Assembly (NCBI GenBank): GCA_037178625.1
Contig: CM074149.1
Location: forward strand, 868,001-932,000
Origin: Skeletonema tropicum
Lineage: Eukaryota; Bacillariophyta; Thalassiosirophyceae; Thalassiosirales; Thalassiosiraceae
DNA length: 64,000 nucleotides
Reading direction: 5' to 3'
A program made the translations under genes and the position numbers. The notes beneath the pieces are model-generated. The model searched no databases and was not told the DNA's origin. It worked only from the letters and a program-made list of their open reading frames with translations. Numbering within the stretch: the stretch's first letter is position 1; each line of letters starts with the position of its first letter. Positions 1 through 9,827 of this stretch are shown here, in pieces.

Positions 1-1512
1 GGTTACCATCGGAGACGGATGGGCATCAGATGCCGGAATTTATGAGTTCACCATGGGCGCTACTGGCGATAAGGTGAAGGCCCGTTACACTTACAACTAT
101 GTGCAGGAGGATGGCGTATGGAAGATTCAGCACCACCATTCCAGTGTCATGCCAGAGGAGATTGCCATGGGCAAGCCAATTACTGAGGATGAGGTTCGTG
201 GACTTTTCAGCCTTTGGAACAACGCTCTTGCCACCCTTGACCCCAAGAAGGTCGCTTCTCGTTATGCTTCTAAGGGAGTTCTTCTCCCCACCGTGTCCGA
301 TACACCAAGGACTGACTTCGAAAGCATTGAGGACTACTTCGTTCACTTCTTGAAGTTGAAGCCCCAGGGAGATATCTTGGAGAGCCATGTGACAATTGGA
401 AACAACTGGTGCCAAGATGTTGGTATCTATGAGGTGAGTGTATATATCTTATGTGTTGTCATACTTTCAAAGAATTCTTGAAGCATTTTTTTACTCACAC
501 GACATGCTTGGTCTTCTTTGATCAGTTCACCATGGGAGCAACCGGAAAGAAGGTTAAGGGACGTTACAGTTTCGTGTACGTTTACGAAGATGGAGAATGG
601 AAGATTAACCACCACCACTCCAGTATCATGCCTGAGGGCATTGTCACAGCTGAGCCTATCACTAAGGAGGAAGTTCGCAGTCTCTTCGGCCTTTGGAATG
701 ATGCTCTTGCTACCGAAGACCCCGAGAAGGTTGCCAAGAGATACAGCAAGGAGAGTGTTCTACTCCCAACTGTTTCTGATGTTCCACGTAACGACTACCT
801 CGGAAAGGTTGATTACTTTACAAACTTCCTTAAATTGAAGCCCCAAGGAGAGATCCTCGACGGAAATATTATCATTGGAACCAACTGGGCACAGGATGCT
901 GGTATCTACGAATTCACATTTGGAGCAAACGGACAGAAGGTTAAGGGACGTTACACCTACGTTTACGTCTTCGAGGATGGCGAATGGAAGATCTCTCAAC
1001 ACCATTCCAGTGTCATGCCTGAGGCAGGCAAGCCCCAGCCAATCACCGAAGAGGAGGTCAAGAACCTTTTCCAACTTTGGAACTCTGCCCTTGCTACTGA
1101 GGACCCCGATGCCGTTGCCAAGCGTTATGCTTCCAAGGCTGTTCTTCTCCCCACCGTGTCTGATGTTCCCCGTACCGACTACGGCTTGATCAAGGACTAC
1201 TTCGTTGGATTCTTGAAGAAGAAGCCCCAGGGTGAGATTTTGGAGTCCAATGTTACTATTGGACACAACTGGTGCCAAGATGCTGGTATTTACGAGTTCA
1301 CAATGGGAGCCACTGGTGACAAGGTTAAGGGAAGATATTCATTTGTTTACGTTTGGGAGGATGGTGAGTGGAAGATCAGCCACCACCACAGTTCAGTCAT
1401 GCCTGAGGCCTTCCTCGGACCTGCTCCTAAGCCTGCTGTAGAAGTTGAGGAGAAGGAGACTGAGCCTGCTGTAGAAGTAGAAGTTGAGGAGAAGGAGACT
1501 GTCTTGGCATAG
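1..1512 (+). CDS. LCIP63: Iota-class carbonic anhydrase, LCIP63-type, copy 1 (5' end outside window)
   Basis: The visible part holds the end of one and three complete copies of a SnoaL-like/CaMKII-association domain (COG4337). Each copy carries LFxLWNxALAT near its start, then LLPTVSDxPRTD, KPQGxI, and a final HHHSSxMPE. This domain and arrangement are those of the diatom low-CO2-inducible protein LCIP63, founding member of the iota carbonic anhydrases, which interconvert CO2 and bicarbonate in the plastid. Two exons are seen: 2-433, open to the left edge, and 526-1512, joined in phase 0 across a 92-bp GT-AG intron. The C-terminal tail is acidic with a PAVEVEEKET repeat. No break is visible, unlike its near-identical partner at 6287-8598, so this may be the working copy. 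The family is recognised from motifs; enzyme activity is inferred. Confidence 0.85.
434..525 (+). other. Intron of carbonic anhydrase copy 1
   Basis: GTGAGTG donor and TTTGATCAG acceptor, 92 bp, phase 0, between ...GIYE and FTMGATG. The matching intron in copy 2 is 7525-7617 (93 bp). Confidence 0.85.
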
Positions 1513-1759
1513 ATGAAGACTGCCCGCTAAATTTTTACATTCTCGAAGAATGCATGTATTTAATATTCTGTATAGGGAAACCATTTAGAGCCTGCTACTT
1601 ATATCAGCTATCTTCGCCTCAAATAAACAGTTTTGCATGGCACTTCAATCTTCGACTCAAGAAGATATGTAAGTATATCTATTGTGCTGTAACGACGAAT
1701 TCACTTCCTGCATAATAACAAGTACTTATGTAGATGTAGAGTAGAAGTTGTCAGGAGTA

Positions 1760-1961
1760 CAGGGACCTACCGCGAACTATACCCACTTACTCGGCTTATA
1801 CCCACCCTCCAAATCACAGCCTAGCCAAAATATTTTCACCCACCTCCTCGTTTTTACTAGTAGTTACTAGGGAATTAGAAGCGAATATTATACCCACTTG
1901 TAGCAGTCTAGCCAAAATTTTTATACCCAGGGGGGGTATAGTTCGCGGTACTGGGTCCCTG
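1760..1961. mobile_element. TA-target MITE, family 2, copy 1
   Basis: The ends are inverted copies of CAGGGACCTACCGCGAACTA, flanked by TA on both sides (1758-1759 and 1962-1963). The right end carries a 5-base insertion (CTGGG) relative to the left. The interior has no ORF. A TA target and CAGGG-type ends suggest mobilisation by a Tc1/mariner- or pogo-like transposase (inference). A second copy is at 56761-56967 and a variant at 56970-57178. Confidence 0.85.
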
Positions 1962-2167
1962 TACAGAGCAGCAAAGCGAGTTCGCTTCGCTTCAACTTCT
2001 TGGGCACAAAATAGGATATTTATCATTTTAGAAACTTCGTGCCGACCCACTTACGAAACATAACGGCCGGCGCGGCACGGCACAGCGACAATCAACAACA
2101 TAACGCGCGATTGATAGCAACGATTAGGTACAATACATAGCTTTGGAAGCAGCAAGCCTAAATATTA

Positions 2168-3028
2168 ATGAGACAATCCAACGATAGAGAACAGTGGCTC
2201 GACATTCAACGGAGGCTCGATATAGAATTATCTGAAATTCAGCAGAGCCTCGACTCCCTGTTGAAAAGTATTGAAAGTATGAGAACGACGCAGAGCCAGG
2301 GCAATGGCAATGGACATCTCCTTCGGTCCAACACAATGGAGGATAATACAAGCAGTTCCAACGATATGCTAGTTACTAATATCGGGCGGAGGGCTGCCGC
2401 TAGGGCTCATCGGCACAATACTTCTGACAAAGAAAATAATAAAGAAATAAGTGCAAGTTCAAGAAGGAACCGCTGCATTCCAACGTTGCAAATCCAAGAG
2501 TCGTCCTTCAAGTCGACAAGCACGAGATATGAACTCAAACCAATGAGTCAAGTGAATAAGGAACATGAAAATGGTGCGAAACAACAGGTTGTGACGGCAG
2601 CGATGCGCCTGAATCATCTTCGTCGGAACAGGACGAAGGAGAACACAACTAATGCAAGCAATCAGCGAGCTCCCGATCTTCAACGAAAGCCTGTGTTGGA
2701 AAGTCAGTCACACCACTCAAAGACTAAGAATTATGAAGCTGAGGAAACCGCACGCAGAAGTGAAACAACCAAATGGATGTGCAATCATTGTCCTGCTTCA
2801 TTCTACTCTTACAACGTTGCAAAGTGTCACATCCACGTCAGTAGACTGGACATACAATCTGTTCATATGTGTTTCTCGTTTCTTTGTTTGGTACGATCGG
2901 AACATTTGATACGATCGAAACAGAGCAGCCCCTCTCAATCCATGTCCATTCACGAGAGATGCTGCTTTATTCTTCAGTGTAAAGTAATCCTTATAATAAT
3001 TCTATTCGTTACATCTATTGATCAATAA
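2168..3028 (+). CDS. Hypothetical protein with a possible C2H2-like finger
   Basis: A 286-codon reading frame that I do not recognise. Up to about base 2840 it reads like protein: a predicted helical N-terminus (QRRLDIELSEIQQSLDSLL), a polar low-complexity middle, then WMCNHCPASFYSYNVAKCHIH, which resembles the first part of a C2H2 zinc finger. After that a GTCAGT donor-like site follows and the sequence becomes hydrophobic and untypical, so the true gene may splice away near 2840. It lies 80 bp upstream of the gag-like gene, same strand. The product and exact end are uncertain. Confidence 0.4.
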   Translation: MRQSNDREQWLDIQRRLDIELSEIQQSLDSLLKSIESMRTTQSQGNGNGHLLRSNTMEDNTSSSNDMLVTNIGRRAAARAHRHNTSDKENNKEISASSRRNRCIPTLQIQESSFKSTSTRYELKPMSQVNKEHENGAKQQVVTAAMRLNHLRRNRTKENTTNASNQRAPDLQRKPVLESQSHHSKTKNYEAEETARRSETTKWMCNHCPASFYSYNVAKCHIHVSRLDIQSVHMCFSFLCLVRSEHLIRSKQSSPSQSMSIHERCCFILQCKVILIIILFVTSIDQ

Positions 3029-3107
3029 TAAGCTCAATTGTTAGCTAGATTGGACACAGTATTAATACTCCCATATAAACCAACCAAGAAGAAAAACTAC
3101 GTACAAA

Positions 3108-5105
3108 ATGAATACCTACAAATCAAAGAACGCATGGTTGTTTCATACCAGGTACGCTCGGAACGAACTCACCTCCAAAAGTGCAGCAGCGCTCAGGGAG
3201 ATGCCTCGTTTCGGAAGTAAAAGGATCTATGGACTTCGCCCAGATGGAAGCAAGATTGAGGAAGACTTCATTGTGTTCAGGGATAACGCACCTAGTACGG
3301 AACTTGAACATTACTTGGGCCAAGCCGAATCCTACGTCAACATGGCGGATGAATGTCAATGGGCCCCAGCCACTCGCTTCGCCAACTACGGGAAGCTTCT
3401 CGATGGACCTGCAAAGAACACGTGGAGGAAGCTGATGGATGAGGGACATGACTACTGGGATAACAATAATCAAGCGACCGATCAGGACTTCGTGGATGCT
3501 CTTGGTGCCTATTTCATCATGTGGACAAAACATCCTAACCCCGGTGATGCCTTCGATCAGCACATCCTTCGCATCCAGTACAAACACCAGAAGGAATTCA
3601 ACCTACCAGTCAAACCAAGCAACTTCGTGGATCGAATGTCAGAACTTTGGAGATACAGTGAGATGATGCCTCGTATAGGAGCGCAATGTTCCGATATGCA
3701 AAAGACTACTGCTCTGATGCTTGGTCTCCCCGAGGAGGCCAAAGATTTCCTCCAAGATGAGAAGGACGTTGATGTTTATGACCTCCAAGGTAATGGTAAC
3801 AACGCCCTTGTATGGACCGACGTAATGGAGTATCTAGAGGCCTGGTGGTCTCGAGATTACGGCAAGGAAGTCCGAAAGAAGTATCAACAGCAAGAAGAGA
3901 AGAAGAGGAAGAGGAAGGATGACGACGATGACGATGAAGCCGATGGAGATGGAGGCCAAGATCGACGTCAACGGAAGAAGAAGAAGAATAACCGCAATAA
4001 GAGCGGTCGCAATGGCAATGGGAACAACAGTAACAACACCAACAACGGCAAGGAGTTCCACTCCAAGCAATGTTCAATTCATCCTGATCACAACCATAAG
4101 TGGAAAGACTGTATCTATTGTTTCAACGGGTCTAATTTCAAGAAGGAGCTTGCTGAGAAGTTCTATCAAGGCAAAACCAGGACGTCTGCCCCATATTGGT
4201 GGAAGAAAGGTTATGAGCGTCGTTTCAAGAGCAACGAGCAAGAACCCCCGCAACAGCAACATGGATCTTACCTCGTAGCTCCTCAACAACCTGCTCAACT
4301 ACCTCCAGCTCCAGTTCCCCAAGCACCTCCGCAACCAGCTCCAATGTTTGCTACGTCTGCAGCAACAGCTCCGTCAGCACCTGTTCAACAGCAACTTTAT
4401 TCCATCCAAGTTAATGCCCAAGGTCAACGAGTCTTCGTCCCTCATCAGGGAACATGCATGGCGGCTCTTCTTACGAGATCAACTCCCAAATCATCTCAAC
4501 CAAGTGAAAAAGACAACAGCAAAAGCACATCAGACAAGATTCCAAAGACGAAAATTGCATCTACTAATCTTAAATCTACAAACGACAATCTTAAGACTGG
4601 AGCGGTCGTCATGTGCTCACATTGCGACAAGATCATCACAGGTAGTATTCGAACCAAATCTACTTCCGTAGAAGATGCGGGCTTTCAATGCAGCGAGTGT
4701 GGCGACCCCTCTCTAATATCCTGTTACGAATGCACATTAGATTGGGGATCCTTCTGCGACGGAGTAAGATGCAAAAGGTATTACTGCGATTCCTGCCGAC
4801 CAGAATATTTCGGTGCAGAGGGTGATGGAGAACAATACTGTGGAAGAACATGTATGGAACCGTGGCATCCAGATTTCAAGAAATACGCTCGTTACCGCCT
4901 TCGTTATAGTGAAGAAGAGATGGAAGAAGACAAAATTGCTCGTTTGTGTGGGTATCGACAGTGCAAGGGTGTTACGCAGAAGGGATTTCGATGCAAGGTG
5001 AAGTCAACGCATGACTTATGGTCTGCTTCATCTTTGCAACGTGGAGATGACTTTTGTCTACATCATGGAGGAAGAGACTCTGGTTATGACAACTATGATT
5101 ACTAG
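3108..5105 (+). CDS. Gag-like protein with C-terminal Cys/His-rich domain
   Basis: 665 residues. Residues about 30-260 resemble the capsid-like Gag region of diatom LTR retrotransposons (helical, Trp/Tyr-rich, WRYSEMM...). A Lys/Asp tract and Asn-rich stretch follow, then CSIHPDHNHKWKDC, a CxxHxxxxHxWxxC knuckle typical of copia-type Gag. After a Pro/Gln linker, residues about 500-650 form a Cys-rich region: CSHC, CSEC, CYEC, CDSC, and a final CxxxxxxGxxCK...FCLHHGG. I found no protease, integrase, reverse transcriptase or LTR pair around it. It could be a fragment of an element or a retained host gene made from gag; the intact 2-kb frame favours recent activity or constraint. The start is the first ATG after AT-rich leader sequence. 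Confidence 0.65.
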   Translation: MNTYKSKNAWLFHTRYARNELTSKSAAALREMPRFGSKRIYGLRPDGSKIEEDFIVFRDNAPSTELEHYLGQAESYVNMADECQWAPATRFANYGKLLDGPAKNTWRKLMDEGHDYWDNNNQATDQDFVDALGAYFIMWTKHPNPGDAFDQHILRIQYKHQKEFNLPVKPSNFVDRMSELWRYSEMMPRIGAQCSDMQKTTALMLGLPEEAKDFLQDEKDVDVYDLQGNGNNALVWTDVMEYLEAWWSRDYGKEVRKKYQQQEEKKRKRKDDDDDDEADGDGGQDRRQRKKKKNNRNKSGRNGNGNNSNNTNNGKEFHSKQCSIHPDHNHKWKDCIYCFNGSNFKKELAEKFYQGKTRTSAPYWWKKGYERRFKSNEQEPPQQQHGSYLVAPQQPAQLPPAPVPQAPPQPAPMFATSAATAPSAPVQQQLYSIQVNAQGQRVFVPHQGTCMAALLTRSTPKSSQPSEKDNSKSTSDKIPKTKIASTNLKSTNDNLKTGAVVMCSHCDKIITGSIRTKSTSVEDAGFQCSECGDPSLISCYECTLDWGSFCDGVRCKRYYCDSCRPEYFGAEGDGEQYCGRTCMEPWHPDFKKYARYRLRYSEEEMEEDKIARLCGYRQCKGVTQKGFRCKVKSTHDLWSASSLQRGDDFCLHHGGRDSGYDNYDY

Positions 5106-5787
5106 GCCAGCATTGAATATACTAAATGAGGGTCCTTTGATCGACTCTTCCACTCTTTGGTCTTTGGTTGGTCTAACGCACATACATACCCTGTTCTTGC
5201 AAGGCTGAAGCCGAAGCAGGAATGAGATGAGAGAAAAACAGTTGTGCAAATAATAAAAGTAACTTCTCAGACGTCTGCAGTTGATTAGTGTTGCTCTGAT
5301 TAATTGTAGTCTATTTCTTGTCTGGCAAATCAAACAAAACGCGCACTATGTATTCGCGGCTGATTTTCATGTGCTCTAGCTGTCTTCCTCAAAATGTATC
5401 TTGCAGATTTTTTTGTTGTCAAAGTAAGCTTAGTTGACTTGAAAAGAAGTTGCACCGAATACTAAGTTCTTATAATCTGCTGTGTCCTACCAAACAATAA
5501 TGCACTTGAGATACAATGACATCAATTTGTTTGAATAAGAACCTCCGACCAGTTTCCAAAGCTTCGATTGCAATCAACAGTGAGTAAGTAAATAAGTAGG
5601 GCTCGCTTCTCAAACTCCATTGCTCCGGGATACCGTAACTGTTAGATTACACGTACGTAGATACAAGTAGAGTACGGAAATACTCTAATCATTATCTTTT
5701 ATCTCCTATCTAATCTATCAATAGCATCGATTGGAAGTAGGGAGATCGAGGATAATAACAGTAACTGAAGGGTCGGTAACTCTGCTT
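5106..5787. other. Intergenic, no gene seen
   Basis: Short AT-rich frames only; no tRNA, inverted repeat or conserved protein motif recognised. Confidence 0.6.
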
Positions 5788-5954
5788 ACGTCACAGTGCA
5801 GCAGCGCTATAATGCATGCATGCATTGCAGGGAAGGCTGGGATGTGCGCGTAGGTATGTTGAGTATCTTGCTGACGTCATTATTACGTCACAAATGGGAC
5901 TTTTGTCTTTCAAAACGTCATGTAGAAAGGGGAGCAGATGGCTATCATACGTCA
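5788..5954 (+). promoter_or_regulatory. Cluster of five ACGTCA (CO2/cAMP-response-like) motifs
   Basis: ACGTCA occurs at 5788, 5874, 5885, 5915 and 5949, all on the + strand; the second is part of the full palindrome TGACGTCA (5872-5879). In Phaeodactylum the motifs TGACGT/ACGTCA (CCRE elements, bound by the bZIP factor PtbZIP11) repress plastid carbonic anhydrase under high CO2. Here the cluster ends about 330 bp upstream of a carbonic anhydrase start codon. The motif count is read directly; regulation by CO2 is inferred. Confidence 0.55.
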
Positions 5955-6286
5955 TCTTTCAGGGCTCGGGGGCTGGCCATGCATTTACAACAAAAGGAAA
6001 GTGAATTTTTAAGCTCTATAAGGAGTATTTACCAGATGATTTGGACATGTTAATCCTATTTCTGCCCAAGAGTTCTTTATAGGGGGCATCTATGGGCGCA
6101 ATAATCCCCGAAAGACCATTCTTTGCAACACATCTCTCGACGTGGTGAATGGGTGTTGCAGAGGTGGTGTACATCATTCACAGCGTGTGATGAGAGCGCT
6201 TTCAATTTTCAATGTTGCAAATTTGCGGCCATCCAAGGTGCATTCCTCCTCCTCATAATTTTGCGTCTTCGAACACAACAAACACC

Positions 6287-8598
6287 ATGAAATTCACAGC
6301 CGCCATTGTCGCTCTTGCTTTTGCTGCCGGAACTGAGGCATTCGCCCCTGCCCCTGCCCACATCTCCCCTTCGGCTCGCTCCGCCGATGTCGATGTCGCC
6401 ACCAGTTCTTCTGCACTCAACCTCTTCGGAATGAACACTTTGAAGGCAAAGATGTTCAACAAGCCCGCCAAGAGTTCAGCCGACATCAGCGAGAAGGAAG
6501 TTCGTGCCCTCTTCGAGCTTTGGAATAGCGCCCTTGCCACAGGTGATAGCAGAATTGTTGCCAGTCGTTACATCAACGACCCCGTCCTCCTCGCCACCGT
6601 CTCAGATCAACCACGCACTGACTTCGCTTCTGTCAAAGACTACTTGGCGATCTGTAGTGTTAGCCTATCCAGCAGGTTGCTTCTCAGCGAATATTGGTGC
6701 TATGATGAAGGTGAGCACAGTTCTGAAATCCTATCAGTGAGCTGAGTTCAAATCCGGGGTGTATCTGAGGTAGTTTCGAATCATGGTGCGATGAATTTGT
6801 GCTATGGAACCAAAGACCCAAGGAAACTGGATAAGGGGACCTTTTGGGGGTTAACCCTTAAGGCAAGCTAGAAGTGGGGCTAACAAATTATTTTTATAAA
6901 AAATTAGATACAGCACAGATTCGAACTCAGCTCACCGAGAGCAGCATTTTAAGCACCTTTACATGGTAGTTTACCCCCCGTGGCGGCTGAGAAGCAATAA
7001 TTGGCAATATATTGGATAGGGTAACACTACAGATCGCCACTTCGATTCTTTCCTCAAGAAGGAACCACAGGGCAAGATCATCGATGGAAAGGTTACCATC
7101 GGAGACGGATGGGCATCAGATGCCGGAATTTATGAGTTCACCATGGGCGCTACTGGCGATAAGGTGAAGGCCCGTTACACTTACAACTATGTGCAGGAGG
7201 ATGGCGTATGGAAGATTCAGCACCACCATTCCAGTGTCATGCCAGAGGAGATTGCCATGGGCAAGCCAATTACTGAGGATGAGGTTCGTGGACTTTTCAG
7301 CCTTATGGAACAACGCTCTTGCCACCCTTGACCCCAAGAAGGTCGCTTCTCGTTATGCTTCTAAAGGAGTTCTTCTCCCCACCGTGTCCGATACACCAAG
7401 GACTGACTTCGAAAGCATTGAGGACTACTTCGTTCACTTCTTGAAGTTGAAGCCCCAGGGAGATATCTTGGAGAGCCATGTGACAATTGGAAACAACTGG
7501 TGCCAAGATGTTGGTATCTATGAGGTGAGTGTATATATCTTATGTGTTGTCATACTTTCAAAGAATTCTTGAAGCATTTTTTTACTCACACGACGTGCTT
7601 GTGTCATCTTCGATCAGTTCACCATGGGAGCAACTGGAAAGAAGGTTAAGGGACGTTATAGTTTCGTGTACGTTTACGAAGATGGAGAATGGAAGATCAA
7701 CCACCACCACTCCAGTATCATGCCTGAGGGCATTGTCACAGCTGAGCCCATCACTAAGGAGGAGGTTCGCAGTCTCTTCGGCCTTTGGAATGATGCTCTT
7801 GCTACCGAAGACCCCGAGAAGGTTGCCAAGAGATACAGCAAGGAGAGTGTTCTACTCCCAACTGTTTCTGATGTTCCCCGTAACGACTACCTCGGAAAGG
7901 TTGATTACTTCACAAACTTCCTTAAATTGAAGCCCCAAGGAGAGATCCTCGACGGAAATATTATCATTGGAACCAACTGGGCACAGGATGCTGGTATCTA
8001 CGAATTCACATTTGGAGCAAACGGACAGAAGGTTAAGGGACGTTACACCTACGTTTACGTCTTCGAGGATGGCGAATGGAAGATCTCTCAACACCATTCC
8101 AGTGTCATGCCTGAGGCAGGCAAGCCCCAGCCAATCACCGAAGAGGAGGTCAAGAACCTTTTCCAACTTTGGAACTCTGCCCTTGCTACCGAGGACCCCG
8201 ATGCCGTTGCCAAGCGTTATGCTTCCAAGGCTGTTCTTCTCCCCACCGTGTCTGATGTTCCCCGTACCGACTACGGCTTGATCAAGGACTACTTCGTTGG
8301 ATTCTTGAAGAAGAAGCCCCAGGGTGAGATTTTGGAGTCCAATGTTACTATTGGACACAACTGGTGCCAAGATGCTGGTATTTACGAGTTCACAATGGGA
8401 GCCACTGGTGACAAGGTTAAGGGAAGATATTCATTTGTTTACGTTTGGGAGGATGGTGAGTGGAAGATCAGCCACCACCACAGTTCTGTCATGCCTGAGG
8501 CCTTCCTCGGCCCTGCCCCTAAGCCTGCTGTAGAAGTTGAGGAGAAGGAGACTGAGCCTGCTGTAGAAGTTGAGGAGAAGGAGACTGTCTTGGCATAG
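6287..8598 (+). pseudogene. LCIP63: Iota-class carbonic anhydrase, LCIP63-type, copy 2, broken by MITE and frameshift
   Basis: Same gene as 1-1512 with its 5' end present. It starts with a signal peptide ending TEA-FAPAP; phenylalanine after the cleavage site is the diatom plastid-import signature. Four domains follow, starting near residues 66, 195, 324 and 451 of the ancestral frame (about 606 residues, near the expected 63 kDa after presequence removal). Breaks: a 393-bp MITE at 6646-7038 inside domain 1, and one extra A at 7305 in domain 2 compared with copy 1 (CCTTATGG versus CCTTTGG). Ignoring both, the frame is continuous to the stop; the intron is 7525-7617. As written it cannot give a full protein, unless the extra A is an assembly error and the MITE is removed from the RNA. 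Confidence 0.85.
6646..7038. mobile_element. 393-bp MITE, family 1, copy A, inside carbonic anhydrase exon
   Basis: The ends are inverted copies of GGCGATCTGTAGTGTTA followed by (G/C)CCTATCCA, and the insertion is flanked by the 4-bp duplication ACTT (6642-6645 and 7039-7042). There is no ORF of note. The interior holds two inverted GAGTTCAAATCC/GAGTTCGAATC segments that resemble tRNA B boxes. An almost identical copy of the same length is at 58265-58657. Confidence 0.92.
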
Positions 8599-8804
8599 AT
8601 GAAGACTGCCCGCTAAATTTTTACATTCTCGAAGAATGCATGTATTTAATATTCTGTATAGGGAAGCCATTTAGAGCCTGCTACTTATTTCAGCTATCTC
8701 TTCGCCTCAAATATAAACAGTTTTGCATGGCACTTTAAATCTTCGTCTCAAGAAGATATGTAAGTATATCTATTGTGCTGTAGCGACGAATCCACTTCCT
8801 GCCC
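7091..8804 (+). repeat. Direct duplication of bases 1-1712
   Basis: Bases 1 to about 1712 align to 7091 to about 8804 with only scattered single-base changes, a 1-base insertion at 7305 and a short tail indel (VEVEVEE versus VEVEE). Similarity stops after the shared 3' flank ACTTCCTGC. The offset is about 7.09 kb, same orientation, so this is a tandem gene duplication enclosing the gag-like gene. Confidence 0.9.
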
Positions 8805-9481
8805 CATGTAAGTCAGTGTGTCATATTATATTCTTCCTCTATTGTTTGATTTCAAACCAATGACCTTGCTCCTCATAAGCTCATGTGCCCTCCGGAATAT
8901 CGCTTCATCTCCCCGCAGTCAGCGTTCTTGATAATTGTGCTGCAAGTCTAAATCGAGTTCATCAATAGTAGGAGACGCCAATTCACTTCCCGTGCTATTT
9001 GCAAGTAAAATGTACTGTCACGAAAGTGTGAGTCAAGATTGGCTGGATCTGTCAACGCCCCCTCCCTATCATCTTCGCTTGTGGATGTTCTCGGCAGGAC
9101 CACAAGGCAATCTTTGTCCAGCGCTGCAGAGATTCATCTAAATCAGTTTGCATCCCGATAATGACATACTTCTTCAAGTGAGCCAGTGCTACATCTACAT
9201 CTTTTGTCTTCGGACCTAAAACTGAACATATGATGCATTGTCCACTGCATTCTCGCAATTGGTAGATACTCTCGCAATGCTTGTTGAATGACAAACAATA
9301 CATATATACAGTGTCTGATCTAAATAAATACAATTTCTACAACTGAATCTTAAATTCTCTATATCATCAGTCATTCAGCAACTGTACACTCACTTATCCT
9401 TGCCCCCCTCCAACAGGTATACAATACAAGTAAGTCAAGGTGTACAAAATAGCAACAAATCCCAATCCCTCCTATATATAT
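8805..9481. other. Intergenic, no gene seen
   Basis: Lies downstream of the duplicated block. Only short, unsupported frames; no RNA gene or repeat recognised. Confidence 0.55.
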
Positions 9482-9827
9482 TTATAAACCAACCTCACTC
9501 TCCTCATTCCAGGTACCCCAATTCGGAATCATATCCATGGCAGCATTATCAAATGTTAATACTGATCCAGTTTCATCACCCACACTTCCCATTGCATCAG
9601 CCACACTGCCACTACCAGCAGTACCCTCCACATCACTTGTGTGTAGTAATACGGACAAATCTACATGAAAGGAGGCACTACGACCACGTGTATCTTGAGT
9701 GGTATTGGTAGAATCGGCTTTTAGGGGTAGAGGTGGAGGAGGTGGTGGTGGTGGGAGTGGGTTGTTTGAGGATGGAATCAAAGGCACGTGGTGCTGCTGT
9801 GGCAAGACGATTGACTGGATTACGCAT
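9482..9827 (-). CDS. Possible small gene with mitochondrial-type leader; frame broken
   Basis: From an ATG at 9827 the first ~17 residues (MRNPVNRLATAAPRAF) are Arg-rich without acids, like a mitochondrial presequence, followed by a Thr/Ser/Pro stretch. That frame stops at 9678. A second frame, in register from the CCACC microsatellite to 9482, gives a protein-like acidic sequence ending GTWNEESEVGL. Joining them needs a one-base shift in the (CCA)n tract or an intron I cannot place. No family recognised. Confidence 0.3.

Noticed and set aside
760..1278. Long open frame on the minus strand across the carbonic anhydrase (and its twin at 7852-8370)
   Set aside because: A shadow of the real gene; its sequence is the antisense of the conserved domain repeats.
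2040..6280. LTR pair around the gag-like gene
   Set aside because: I compared the flanks and found no direct repeat; the large repeat pair here (1-1712 and 7091-8804) is the carbonic anhydrase gene itself.
6900..6960. tRNA-like sequence (GTTCGAATC-type B box, minus strand), also at 58520-58580
   Set aside because: No acceptor stem or anticodon arm can be drawn; it lies inside the 393-bp MITE and is duplicated with it.
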